A DNA stretch of 64,000 bases from Saccharina japonica (lineage: Eukaryota > Sar > Phaeophyceae > Laminariales > Laminariaceae): the NCBI GenBank assembly GCA_008828725.1, contig MEHQ01000915.1, positions 170,989-234,988 on the forward strand, written 5' to 3'. This document shows positions 1 to 11,800 of this stretch, piece by piece. Each line of letters begins with the position of its first letter. Position 1 is the first letter of the stretch. The position numbers were made by a program, and so were the translations under genes. The notes under the pieces were generated by a model, which saw nothing but the letters and a program-made list of their open reading frames with translations, searched no databases and was not told where the DNA came from.

Positions 1-1640
1 CGACGGTGTATATTTGGACACGGCGTTCCTGCTCTCCACCACGCTGTGTGTTGTTGCGTCGTAGATGCGGCTCGTCTTAGTGTGCTGGTTGTACGCACAG
101 GGCCTTCCCCCCCAACACCTATCCTTCAGCTTCTCGGTGGATATGTTGATATGCATGACACGTTTGGAGCCGAGAAGCTCCAGGCTCCTGGTGTTGATGT
201 GGTCCATGCGACCGTGACGTTGACTCACGCTTACCTCTGGGTGCAGACAGAGCCAAATCCCACTCCCCCTAGCGTGATGTTGAACGTGTAGAGGTCGCAC
301 CACCCCCTTACTTTCTGTAGCGCTCCGTCGAAATCGTCGGTCTTAATCCGCGACTCCTCCAGGCCGGAGATGGTTGCAGGCCCCTGCTTCGTTGCGCTCG
401 AAACCGAGAATAGATTACACCTAAACCCGGGCACAACCGGCAGCATTACTTTCTGCCTAAACCCGGTTTGGCCGATGATGAAGACGCTGGTGGTCCTGGA
501 ACGACCCATTTCCGCATGCGGTTTCTGGCGGTGGTGATTTCACGCGGTTCTTCCAATCAAATGTGGTCGGAACGGCGCTTCCGGAGTCCCGGGGGGGGGG
601 GGGCAATTGAGTTAGTTCTACTATATTCTGCTGTCCTCCAGCAGCTTGACATGACCTTCGTTGTTGCCGAAAATGACGTTTCCCTCGTACTCCTCTGTCA
701 TGGCCATCGGGGCCGTCGATTCGCCCCCGCCCCCCCCCAAAAGATCCGAAAGGTCCAAACGTTTCAGACCCGCTGAGGTCCGTTTGACGTGCCTTTACCG
801 GTCTCTCCTGGGGGGGCGGCATCATCGGCCGTGCTTGCCATAAACGAGTATCCTCCCACGGTGCCTCCAATACAGTTGCCACCGTTGTGTTCCCTGATGA
901 CTCAGACTGCTGAGAGGAGCAAATGTCGGCGAAGTTGGCGCTGCCTGTGTCGCCATTGCACCTTTTCTTGGGGCACTCCTAGTCGCTGTGGCTGCTGGTT
1001 GGTGTGTTGTAGAGGGGGCACTATTTAGCTCCACCGCCGCGTCCGCGGCCAGCTGCACTGCCGCCGCGACCCCCCTCTTCCACCGTTGCTGTTTCCATCG
1101 CCGCCGTTTTTTATTCCAGTGCGGTGTCCCCCCGCTGTGCCCGCGCTTCTTGTTTTGATGTCGCTGTCCTGCGGGCATTCGTTCATCTGGTGACTGTACT
1201 CACCGCAGTTAAAGCACACGGTACCCCGCCGGAGGCACCTTTCGCATGCATGGCAACCCCACGGCCCGCAACTAAGTTTGCGTGTGACAAAAACCGAGTC
1301 AAGTTTACCGCGCAAATGTTCCTCAATGTCCACGTGACGTCCTTCAGCCTGACGTCGCGCTGGTTGTGGCTGCAGCTGCGCACGTACTCGTACTTTCATC
1401 CGGGAGGCCCTTCAGCATCCTGTCAGCGAGATGTTGGCCCCCGATGACTTCCTCGTGTTCATGGTACCAGTGGAGCGCTCCATCCACCGCGTACAACCAG
1501 ATGCCGGGATCCTTTCCGGGCTGCAGGTTACAATTATGCAATACCAGGTGCTTCTTAGATTCCTGACCTGTATGATATAGCTCACTTTGCCGGCTAGGAG
1601 ACGTATCATATAAGCTGTACGATCTACTACTGTAGCACAC
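1..1640 (-). mobile_element. Ty1/Copia LTR retrotransposon fossil, partial (gag and start of pol)
   Basis: A minus-strand remnant that runs off the left edge of the window. The gag part (about 1025-1640) contains a CCHC zinc knuckle, CFNCGEYSHQMNEC, near 1200, the nucleic-acid-binding motif of retroelement nucleocapsids. Nearer the edge (231-509) a segment reading VPGFRCNLFSVSSATKQG resembles the stretch just downstream of the protease in Copia elements (compare the 'VPGL..NLFSV' signature). The order gag then protease/pre-integrase on the minus strand fits Ty1/Copia. The element looks broken and old, with several interruptions. No LTR could be delimited, because the rest of pol and the other end lie outside the window. 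Confidence 0.7.
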
Positions 1641-1689
1641 GTTTCCTGGTTTAGATCTGTATTATACAGACCCTGAATAACATCTCATT

Positions 1690-4425
1690 ACGCCAGGTTA
1701 ATAGTTGTAATAGTATCTAGATAAGGATCTGTCCGATGTGTGAACGCTTCCCACCGCATGGGTGACAAGTATAGGGCAACGCTCGTAGAAGGACATATTT
1801 TCCGAACGAGCGTAGTGGTTGCGCTTGCGCGCCTCAGAAGTGGCGGTAGCTGATCCATCTCGACCAGTGCTTGTCGGCTAGAATGCGAACACCCGCTTGT
1901 AGGTTTGCATGCATGACGCCGATATACCATTGTTTTGTGGACGCACTCTAGCAACGCAACGTAGCGTCTCGGAGACCCCCCTTTCTTAATGACAACGTTC
2001 GTGCAGAGGTCCCTGTCAGTTTTAAAAGGGCACTCCGCCGCCCACTTTTGATGGTTGAAAGACAGCCGCTTGAAGGTGCGGGACAGTAGCTTATGCTAGT
2101 GCACCCGCACGCCTTCTCGGTGACAATATTGTGCATGACGCGTGTTGACATCCGCCGCACCGTGGCAAGGACACCTCGCCGCTAGGGGCTCGTCCATCCC
2201 CAGACAACGTCGCGCCATGGAGACGATATCTGAGGCTGGCGTGGCTCGTGGTGAGTCCACGGGGCTCGCTCTCAAACAAGCGGCGGCACCGGCTCCCGAT
2301 AGGGTCCGTTGTCGAGCCATCTTGGCGGGTTCGATGGGATCGATCCCCCCGAGCAGGTCGTTCGCACCCGCCAGGCGGTCTGGCTCCGGAGAGCTGGGGC
2401 AAGCAACGTACCATTGGTACCGTGCCCGAATATCCCGCCGACCCAGCCTGTACTACGCCTTGTGGGAAGTTAAGGTCTCGGCATCGTGTTCCGGCTACAC
2501 TTCCACATCATCCACATCAGACCGCCCTGAAAAGCCTTTTCTCTCCCGCGAGGAAAGCCTGCCCCCCCGGGTAGCCCTAACTGCAGCATCATCCTGCAAC
2601 AAATCTCGTGCAAGACCACTGTGACTAATCTCTTTCTTGCACATCGGCCCAGACCCACCCCGACCCCAACCCTAACCCTAACCCTAACCATAATCCTGAC
2701 CCCCGACCCAAGCGTTTGGGGGGCTCAGGGTCGGCAGGGGCGGTCGTACGGCGGCTCAGCTGCGTGTTTTTCCGTGGCGTTGGTGAGAAGCATCTCGGCC
2801 TGGCGAAAGGACGGTTTCGAATCAATCAGGCCAAGGCCCAACATGGTATGTATTTGCAAGGCGGTGCTGCATTTAGGGCCTCTCTGTCATGCCACTTTGT
2901 TGTTTTCCCCGGGACAACGTGTGCCATGGCGTCCTCTCATACCCCATGGACGTCGAGAAGATCCCCTGCGCTACTTCAGCCGCGTCGGACAAGCCCCGAA
3001 TTGGGCAGTTCCCTCCGAACTATCTCCCTCAGTACACCGGAGAGGCCAGGAAAGCCCTCGGGCACCGTCCCCGCCAACCTCCCGGTAGACGCCCTGACAG
3101 TCTCCGTGATTCGGCAGACGGCAGTCTAAAACCCCGGCATGCCGTGGAGAGGCTTGCCTCCTTCGCTTATTTCGTGGGGTTGTGGTGTCGATAGCCTCAT
3201 TGGCATCCGTCCTCGAAGAGAGACGATTCATCTGGTTTCGCTGGAAGCTCGAGCAAGCGTTCAGACGACTGCATTGCGCTAGTGCCTTCCCTGTACGTAG
3301 CACACGAACAGGGATGCACTCTGGGTCCACTACCAGCTCAACAGAAGGGATTCGCTGCGTCGTGGAGCTGGTGGCGATCAGGTTCGCCGATCGTTCGTAC
3401 GGTATGCGCGTCAGCATCTACACGCGCGAGTTGTTCCGCCCCCCAGCCTCGAACTATCTCAATGGCGCTATTTTCACGGCGTATGCATCGTTGCCTGTGG
3501 GCATGCTAAGCACTCTCACCCCACTTGTCTCCACGATGCGAACGCTCATGCTCCCAAGAAGGTTAATATCTTCCGACGTAGGCACATGCCCCCTAGGAGG
3601 CAAAGCGACCGCCTTGCTGGGGTTGATGGCAATGTCAATCTCGCACATATTGTGTTGGAGAAAGGGCATAGCCCTCCTCCGTGTTCGGTGTGATCTCCAT
3701 CATCCTGGTGCTGGTACCGTCGGAGTAGGAAACGCCTTCAACACCTCGGCGTTCGAATTGTTCACGGACCCGTTGTGGCACTGGCAATAGCGGCGTGCAG
3801 AGTAACACCGGGCCCACGACGCCGCCTTGCTGCACCTCGCCGGAACAGTCAACATTGCGCCTTTCTCTCGAACCCACCTGGAAAAAAAACGGGGGCGCGC
3901 CTCTCTCCGTGACATTTGGCGATGGACGGCGTGAGCGCCGGAACGTCAGTGTCTGCCGCTGCGAGTACTGTCGTCCGTTTGACGGTGTTGAGGGCGTTGG
4001 AGCAGTCAACTAGAAAGAACTATGTACTTGCCTCATGGTGAACCCGGGCGCGTAGCGCTACCGTCGAAGCCCTACTCCAAAACTCTATTGGCTCATATTC
4101 GATCTTCTCCAGCCGCGGCCGCCGCTACCGCACGGTCTCGGCTGCAAGAAGGCGTCTACACACCATCCCTACGTGGAGGGTGTGGCATTTTCCTCCAAAA
4201 GGCAGTGAGGTTGGACTGCAAGACGAGCTGTCAGAACTCCGGCGAGAACGCACCGGAGTCGTCCAAGGCACCGCTTCCAGGAGATCTTTGAGGCCAGCAC
4301 CAAACTTCTCGCAACCGAAGCCAATCCTGACGATCGACTGCAGGTGCGAGAAGGGTATGCCGTCACTACTAGCTAGCGCCTGATAGCGCATTGCGGGCGT
4401 CCATGGTGTCTAGGGCCACCTGTAC
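1690..4425 (-). mobile_element. Decayed, 5'-truncated LINE copy (same family as the element at 26.25-29.73 kb)
   Basis: Translated pieces on the minus strand match the better LINE copy in order. At 1780-1860 is the C-terminal part; at 2096-2320 a segment with GAGAAACLRASPVDS and a CCHC finger (CPCHGAADVNTRHAQYC); at 3454-3669 the region after the RT YMDD box, with NPSKAVALPPRGHVPTSED; at 4125-4391 the region before RT motif A. Nucleotide similarity to the other copy stops near 4425, so the 5' half, including the RING-like N-terminus, is absent, as expected from incomplete reverse transcription. The middle (about 2440-3200) could not be aligned by eye and may hold an insertion. Many stops and frame changes: a pseudogene copy, clearly older than the other one. 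Confidence 0.75.
2655..2705. repeat. Short interstitial telomere-like CCCTAA tract
   Basis: About three to four CCCTAA units, preceded by CCCCGACCCC variants and followed by CCATAATCCTGA, inside the unaligned middle of the decayed LINE copy. TTAGGG-type telomeres are known in several stramenopiles. This is too short to be a telomere and probably marks a repaired break or a chance tract. Confidence 0.5.
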
Positions 4426-4461
4426 CAGTGAATACAATTTATTCCTTCTGAAATTTATCTT

Positions 4462-4692
4462 TCACTCGCTTCCATGTTCTCCCGCAACAGCTAGATTATC
4501 TCTGAGTTGCTGGATGGCGTCGTATTCTGCAGCCACCATCATATACACCTGCCACTCACGACGATGATACTGGGCATCTCTCTCTAGCTCTCTGCGGGCA
4601 TGGCCTCTGGCGAACCCTGTGGTCCTACCTCCAGTCAACGACTCGGGTTCCGCTGCCACTACCATGGATGAAAGCCATACATATATTATCAA
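4462..4692 (-). other. Unrecognised 76-codon open frame next to the LINE copy
   Basis: The frame encodes a charged segment (ARRELERDAQYHRREWQVYM) with helical character, ending LAVAGEHGSE before a stop. It abuts the truncation point of the LINE copy. It resembles a gag-like or coiled-coil piece but has no diagnostic motif. It could be a chance frame or a leftover of the element into which the LINE inserted. Confidence 0.2.
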
Positions 4693-4965
4693 TCATTGGA
4701 GCCTGCCCTGCTCCCTCACACGATAGGGGTGCCGAACAGTCCAGCCTTGGTTTCGGGTGTGCGCGGCTCCACCAAACGGCCGCGTGCTGCTATGACGAAT
4801 TTCGTTACGATTCAAAATAATCACGACTACAACTCAATAACCATGACAAAACAAAACACTGTTGTCTTGGTGATAGAGACTTCACTTTAATCAAAAGACC
4901 TAGGCCTTTGCCAGACGAAGACTGATATTTCTCGCCGCGCTTATCGAGCAGAACCACGAGACCTC

Positions 4966-5938
4966 CTAGGCATTGGCGGATGGCATGTGTGAAGCCACCG
5001 CCGCGAGCGTGTGGCTGTAACTGCCTTGGGCAGGGATTTTATCAGCCGCATTAAAACAAACAGGGAAACAAAACCAGGGGTCCAGGGCATTACCCGAACC
5101 TCCATCAAGTGGTTCCCCAGGAACTATCACGCCACCTTGGAAGAGCCAGTGAGCTGCTCTCCAGGGGCCGACCTCAGACGGTAGCGGTTCCCCCGTGTCG
5201 ACGAACCTGCTGCTTCCTCCTGTGAGTCCACCAGAAGCGGCGTGTACTTGTGCTGACGCGTATTCGGCATCACTCAAACCGCCAGGTAGTTACTATCAGG
5301 CGGAATTCACGCCACCTCGGTCCTCTCGATACCGTCTGCTACCCCTCGGGGGTGGAGGGGAGCTCTCCTGGCTACCTTATCGTCGTTCGGCTGGCACCGA
5401 CCGAGGATAGTGTATTGTCTCAGGTCTAGAGAGTCCTTCCCGGCTCGTGCCGGCCCTTCTGCCCGCACTGGCCGTTCGTGCCTCCCGTCCTGACCCACTC
5501 GGTCGGTCTCGGTACTTACCCCTCGGGACTAGTTCCCTCGTGTCCGCACCATTTGCGGTAGATGCAGCTACTTTAGAAGTTGTAGAGGCGGCAAGTTCGG
5601 CTCGCTCCGGCACTGCTGGCCGCTCGTGATCCCTGTCCAGGTCTACGTGGTTGTCCTTGCCAAACCCTCGCGGTCGGTTCTCTCGCACCCGCACTTTTTT
5701 GGGGGTAGACTAGGATCCTTCAGAAGTTGCAGAGGCGGCGCTGGGCCGCGTCATGGGGGTCCCAAAGTGCCCCAGCTGTTCGTCCGTCACCGTTTCTAGG
5801 TGGCAGTGCTGTTACACTTGGCTCTGCGAGCAACGCCTGATTGATCCTACGAGAAGCACCTGGCTGGTCCGGTGAGTCTTCCGCCAACGAGGCTTTGGGC
5901 ATGGCCGGCGCGTTCCCTCTTGACTGAGCCGGCGTCAC
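4966..5938 (-). other. Cluster of minus-strand open frames with an internal ~150-bp tandem repeat
   Basis: Three consecutive minus-strand frames (5720-5938, 5377-5694, 4966-5277) are rich in R, A, S, P and G. Within them, 5435-5595 and 5595-5750 are imperfect tandem copies; both carry a GCTCGTGCCGGC-like start and a TAGAAGTTG-TAGAGGCGGC end. The composition is like a disordered gag N-terminus or a low-complexity host exon. I recognise no family and cannot tell a retroelement leftover from a host gene. Confidence 0.25.
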
Positions 5939-5939
5939 T

Positions 5940-6610
5940 GCTAGGAAGGGGGTAACGCGGTTCCTTCCCTCGGCGTACGTTTGATTGCTAGGTACCGAAG
6001 GGTCAGGTGCAATTCCAATTCGTCATCAACGTCTACGATAAAATATTGTGCACGGTACATGGATACATGGGTCACCAAACATACAGCCGTCGACGCGTAA
6101 AACGTACGAGTATTTCCTGTGGGTGGTTTAAGAATATTTCGACCAATCTACTACAGCAAAGGCCCCACAAACAAGAACTAAGAAAATAAAAAAAAATAAG
6201 GTTCACCACTTTTGGGGACGCTAAAGATATTAGGTTGAGAACTGGTGCATAGCGACAAACACTACACTACGTCATACCAGCAAAAAATACCCGATGCTCC
6301 AGGTTGCTCGAGGATGGCATCGCCATAAAGTTTCAAGGCCTGCCCACAATACTCGCAGGTAGATGTTTCTTGTTGGCGGGCCCATGCCGCAAGAGCGGAT
6401 GAATGTCCGCTCCCATTCTTCCGGGCGCGGCAGTACGTCGAGGTATGCCCCTCGGGGCAGACGAAGGGCGTCGCGGATCAGGGAGCACAGGACCGGTGAG
6501 TTGTTCAGAAATGTAGGGACGGTTGGAGTAGTAACACTATGGCTCTGTCCGAAACACTAAGAGCCTTTGCGGTGCTCACCTTAAACACATAGCGACCCTT
6601 ACATCTACGG
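5940..6610. other. No recognisable feature
   Basis: Mixed-composition sequence. A short AT-rich purine tract lies at about 6180-6200. I see no gene, repeat or element here. Confidence 0.5.
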
Positions 6611-6856
6611 GCATCTAAATAGCAGTGCCGTTTCCCTGGCACGGAATATAGCTATAGCACTCAAAATAGGAGCAATTGAGCGCGCCCTGGAAGGCGACGA
6701 ACAAGCGGATCGGCCAAGGTATGGGTGTACCGTAAACCCCGCAGGCTGGTTGATCTATCATTGTGAGCTTCCCGCTTGGTTTCAAAATGTGGCCGTCCCT
6801 GATTAGGTCGTGGCGGCGTCGGCGACGTTTTTGAAGTAGAAGCCTGCCTGACCTAG

Positions 6857-7526
6857 GTGGCGGTGGCGGCGGCTGTGGTGGTGGTGGTGGAGGTGGTGGT
6901 AGTGGTGGTAGTGGTGGTGGCGGTGGTGGTGGTGATGGTGATGGTGGTGATGGTGGTGGTGATGGTGGTGGTGATGGTGGTGGTGGTGGTGGTGGTGTTG
7001 ACGGTGGTGATGACGGTGGTGATGACGGTGGTGGTAGTGTTGATAGTAGTGGTGGTGGTGGTGGTGGTGACGGTGGTGGTGACGGTGGTGGTGACGGTGG
7101 TGGTGGTGGTGGTAGTGTTGACAGTAGTGGTGGTGGTGGTAGTGGTGATGGTGGTGGTGGGGGTGGTGTTAGTGGTGTTGGTGGTGGTGTTAGTGCGTGG
7201 TGTTGATGTTGATATTGGTGTTGGTGTTGGTGTTGGTGTTGGTGGTGATGGTGCTGTTGATGTTGGTGGTGTTGGTGTTGGTGTTGGTGTTGGTGTTGGT
7301 TTCGGTGTTGGTGTTGGTAGTGGTGTTGGTGGGGGTGCTGTTGTTGGTGTTGTTGTTGGTGGTGTTGGTGTTGGTGGTGGTGGTAGTGATGGAAGTGGTG
7401 ATGGTGATGGTGGCGGGGGCGGCGGCGGCAGCGACGGTGGCGGAGGGTTGGTGGTGGTGGTGGTGGTGGTGGTGGTGGTGGCGGCAGCGATGGTTGTGGC
7501 GGTGGTAATGGTGGTAGTGGTGGTGG
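6857..7526. repeat. Compound GGT/GTT/GAT triplet microsatellite, about 650 bp
   Basis: Almost uninterrupted triplets: GGT with GAT and GAC variants to about 7190, then GTT-GGT alternation, then GGT/GGC to a single N at 7527. Because the period is 3, all frames stay open (poly-Val, poly-Gly, poly-His/Pro), so the long open frames here are not evidence of genes. A minus-strand frame does continue on both sides (6615-7778), including a Cys-containing tail at 6615-6830, so a repeat inside an exon is possible but unproven. Confidence 0.9.
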
Positions 7527-7879
7527 NGTTAGCAAAATTCGATGAAAATCGACGAGCGTTGGGAAAGCTGAACCCTCTGCGCGATAAAAATCAAGGCAAG
7601 AACCGTAGTGGGAGAGGAGGGAGAGGAGCCTACTTTGTGACCCCGGATCTGAGTTACGACTAGGGAGGGAGAAAGACGGAAGTGCGAAGATATAAATGGG
7701 ATGGAAAAAAAAAAAATGCAATCCAGGAAGATGCACGCGCGATATTGATTGCTGCACGGACAGACTTGCAGCTTGCATGAACTGGGTGGGACTACGGCCA
7801 GCACAGTAGAGTCTGGTGACCTATATCTCGGCGCCATATAATCCTCATCCCCCCCACACCTCCTTTCGTTTCGTCTATC

Positions 7880-8402
7880 TTATGTTAGAGTACTACTCGT
7901 ATAGTCACGACTCGGAACCAAAGAATTTTCTCGGATGTTTACAGTAGTTTCCCCACCAAGCGGAAGACTGCCCTTGGCCAGCACGCCAACCAACACCTTA
8001 CCACGACGCGACAGAAAATTCTCGGAAACGTCCTGCACGTTGTATCGAGTCATGTTGTGGTGGTAGTTGGTGGTGGTGGTTGTGGTGGTAGAGGTGGTGG
8101 TGGAGGTAGTGGTGGTGGTGGTAGTATTGGTGATGATGGTGCCGGTAGTGGTGGTGGTGGTGCTCGTGGTGGTGGTGGTGGTGGTGGTGGTAGTGGTAGT
8201 GGCTTGATAACGATAACCACGTCCGCTGTCAACAGTGGGGGCGACGGCGGAGGTGAGGGCGACCGTGGCACGTGAGTATTCGGCAGTGCCGTCGATGGCA
8301 GCTGCATACGCCGTGTCATATGGCCGAAGCTCGCGTTGCAGTTTGACCACCGCAATAACAGTCTTGTGTTTTCCCTCTTCTGGGGCGGATTCGTAGATTG
8401 TT
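7880..8402 (-). CDS. Candidate host exon with polythreonine run (unrecognised protein, C-terminal exon)
   Basis: The minus-strand frame is open from a plausible acceptor (CCACCGACAG at about 8403) to TAA at 7880. It reads on both sides of a GGT/GTT-type triplet tract that encodes threonine. Upstream of the run is EEGKHKTVIAVVKLQRELRP followed by YDTAYAAAIDGTAEYSR; downstream is SENFLSRRGKVLVGVLAKGS and a tail ending SRDYTSSTLT. The flanks are non-repetitive and look protein-like, unlike most open frames around them. No family is recognised. If real, earlier exons would lie above 8.4 kb, across the tandem array. It could still be a chance frame. Confidence 0.33.
8053..8205. repeat. GGT-rich triplet microsatellite
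   Basis: About 150 bp of GGT with GTA, GAT and GCT variants on the plus strand, encoding Thr on the minus strand inside the candidate exon at 7880-8402. Confidence 0.85.
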
Positions 8403-8419
8403 CTGTCGGTGGATGGGGC

Positions 8420-8890
8420 GGATCAGCACACGCTGTCTCCACCCTAAAGATGTAGCTTGTTTTTATTTTCAAATGCATCCTTTATTTAAAACAGACGAGT
8501 CAGAGAATATTGTGTGTGATAAATGATGGGCGAAAGCAATGTTGCCTTTATTTTATTTTGTCTTTTCGTAGTACGTGGAAGCATGGATACTTGGTGAGCT
8601 GGACGCGGTCAGGGAGATAACAGAATATCGTCTTTGTTTCTACTGGTTATGAGGGTTCGAAGTTTGAGTTATGAATACTAGACATTTTCAGAGGACAATA
8701 TTTTGACGGGTCAAGTCTCAAGGGACCGAAAGTCCTGAACGGATAGTTCAGCTCCGCTAGAATTTCGTATGCCGTCAGTCCCCCCTCGTATAGCAGTTAC
8801 CCCGCAGTGCTTCGTGTTGTTGTCTCATTGTTCTTGTTTTACTGTTCTATTTATTCTTGTATTCTTGTCTTAATCACCTTGACTCCATCG
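8420..8890. other. No recognisable feature
   Basis: An AT-richer stretch between the candidate exon and the tandem array. Nothing gene-like or repetitive was seen. Confidence 0.4.
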
Positions 8891-8899
8891 TGGCTTCTT

Positions 8900-11800
8900 G
8901 TTTGGTTCCCCTTTACAGCGAGCGGTACTCGTAGTTCCTCCGGTCCTTCTGAAACTGATTACACTTTTTCAGCTCTGACCGCGAGCAAAGTTAGTTGGAG
9001 CGGGTTTGGTGGTTGTTGTCGTTGTTGTTTTGTAAGGGCACTTCCGCCGGACGCAATGCTGCGGTAGAGGTGCACCATTATTCTTCTGAGAGCGATCACT
9101 CGAGGAGATAGCTCTACAACAACAGTATACCTCGCCTGAAACCTGATTTTGGAGGAAAATAAAAAAAGTGATATCCGATGACCAATATCACGGTCTAAGC
9201 ATAAAATGAGACATTCTGCAACACGAGAATGGTATTCCGACGATTTGGGGTGAAGGAGCGTTTAATAGGTCATTCAGAGACGTTTCAGCCAAAAAAAGGT
9301 ATACCATGTACCTCTATCGTACCACCCGTCGCCGGCGGTGATACAGCTTCGGCGCTTTCTTCTCGCGGCCGCGGTGCGTCCGGTCCTTCTGAAACTAACT
9401 GTATTTTCGTTTTTCAGATCTGGACGCAAGCGAAGTTGGGTGACAGCAATGATGGTCGTTCGTCTTGTTGTAGTGCTAGTAGATGCGCTGACAGCGATGG
9501 CAGCGCACTCGCCACTTTCTCGCGTCGGGGTCTACTGTCGCTCCGGCTCTCAGTAGTGAGAACATTATGTTAAAGTCGTCTGACCGCGAGGGAAGTACGG
9601 AGTGTTGACTGGTTGCAGTTGTAAGCGTAATTCCGCCGGAGGTGACGGCAGGCTCGCCGCGTTCCTCGCGATCGGATTTTTCCGGCCCTTAAGATCGACC
9701 CTTGTTCATAAACTGTGTTATGCCGTAGATCACGTGACCACCAGTCAAGTTTGTGCGTGTTGTTGGTGTTTGGTTATTTTTGCTGTGTTGTTGTAGCTCC
9801 ACCAGCAGCACAGCGGCACAGCACAACGGAAACAAACCTTCTCCGTTTTTTTCTCGCGGCGGGGACTCCATCTCTCATCCGGACACGGATTTCCAGTTCA
9901 TCATGTATGTGGCCACGAGCGAAGTTGTAGCGCTGTACATAGTGTGATTGGTTGTGGCCACCATAATAATGTTTTAGTAGCTTCTCCTGCAGCAGCAGCA
10001 GCACCAGCACCAGCTTCGCTGCTGTCTCGCTGGGGGGCCTCCGGCCCTTCTGAAACTGTTTTTCATTTTTCAGATCTGGACGCTAGCGAAGTTGGGTCAC
10101 AGTAATGGTTTGTTATGTTGTTGTAGTTTCGCCGACAGCGACGACAGCGTAGTCGTCGCTTTCTTGCGGCGAAACCTAGCTCCGGCTCTTGTTAGTCAGA
10201 AACTGATGTTCAGATCATCTGGCCGCGAGGAAAGTCGGAGCGTGATTGGTTGATGTGTCTCATACTTCCGCCGGCAGTGGCCGCAGGTTCGCCGCTTTTC
10301 TCCCGATCGGAATTTTCCGGCCCTAAATTATAGACCCTTGTTTTAGTAAACTGCGTTTTTAGAACATGTGGTCACAAGCCAAGTTATGCAGAGGGTGTTT
10401 GGTTATTTTGTGCTACTGTGTTGTTGTATCTCCACCGGAAGCGCAGCGGCAACACATCAACCACGCTTTGCCGTTTTCTTCTCTCCTGGTGCGGACTCCA
10501 TCTCTTATCCGGAAACGGGTTATTTCCAGATCATCACATGTGACCACGGGCGAAGTTGCAGTAGTTTGATTGGTTGTTACCATCATCATTGTCGTGCTGT
10601 AGTTTCTCCGGCAGCAGCAGCAGCACCACCACCACCACCACCAGCTTCGCTGCTGTCTCGCTGCGGGGCCTCCGGCCGTTCTCAAACCTGCTTTTCGTTG
10701 TTCAGGTCTGGACTCCAGCGAAATTGGGCGACAACAATGGCTGTCTTGTCTTGTCTTGTTGTGGTAGTTGCGACCGGCAGCGACGTCGGTGTAGCCATCT
10801 CTTGTTCGCGGCCGGGGCCTATCTCCGGCTCTTATTATTCAGAAATTGGTTTTCAGATCTTCTCGCGGCGAGCTAAAGGTACATACAGTAGATACAGTAG
10901 TAACCATTTGATAAGGTGCTATTTTTTTGTGGGTTCTGCCGATGGCTGTACTGAAAGAACCAAGGCGACAATTCACACGCCGGTTGTGTCCAACAATGCC
11001 CTGAGTGAAAATGAAAATTCGCGTTCGCGTCGATCTTTACATTTTTCAGGTTTGCTTTATTTAGTTATAGCCTTGAAAGGCTATTTTCGGTAAGGATTGC
11101 AAATGGCCAATTTTCAATATATTTAATTTCGGCTGGCTCAGGAAACCATATTCTAGACCCGATATTGAAAATGTGTTCCCGGAGGATTGTGGTGATTAGC
11201 TATACGATCATCATAATGCAAGTTGTATTGTAGTAAAATATCCATTTTTGATGGCGCTGAAAAAGTTTCCGTTTTGGGGTTAATTCCTTACTGACAGCGT
11301 GAAAAAGTTTCCGTTTTGGGGTTAATTCCTTACTGACAGTAAGGAATTAACCCCAAAACGGAAACTTTTTCAGCGCCATCAAAAATGGATATTTTACTAC
11401 AATACAACTTGTATGATGATCGTATAGCTTGTCACCACAATCCTCCGGGAACACATTTTCAATATCGGGTCTAGAATGTGGTTTCCTGAGCCAGCCGAAA
11501 ATAAATATATTGAAAATTGACCATTTGAAATCCTTACCAAAAATAGCCTTTCAAGGCTATAACTAAAGCAAAACTGAAAAATATAAAGATCGACGCGAAC
11601 GCGAATTTTCATTTTCACTCAGGGCATTGTTGGACACAACCGGCGTGTGAATTGTCGCCTTGGTTCTTTCAGTACAGCCATCGGCAGAACCCACAAAAAA
11701 ATAGCACCTTATCAAATGGTTACTACTGTAGTGTGATTGGTCGCCGTGCTGCCTCATTCCGCCGGCAGTGGCAGCAGCTTCTCTGTCATTCTCGCGGTGG

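Noticed and set aside
6615-7778. Very long open frames (poly-Val, poly-His/Gln/Pro)
   Set aside because: They follow from a period-3 GGT/GTT microsatellite that lacks stops in all frames; only the short flanks could be coding and they match nothing.
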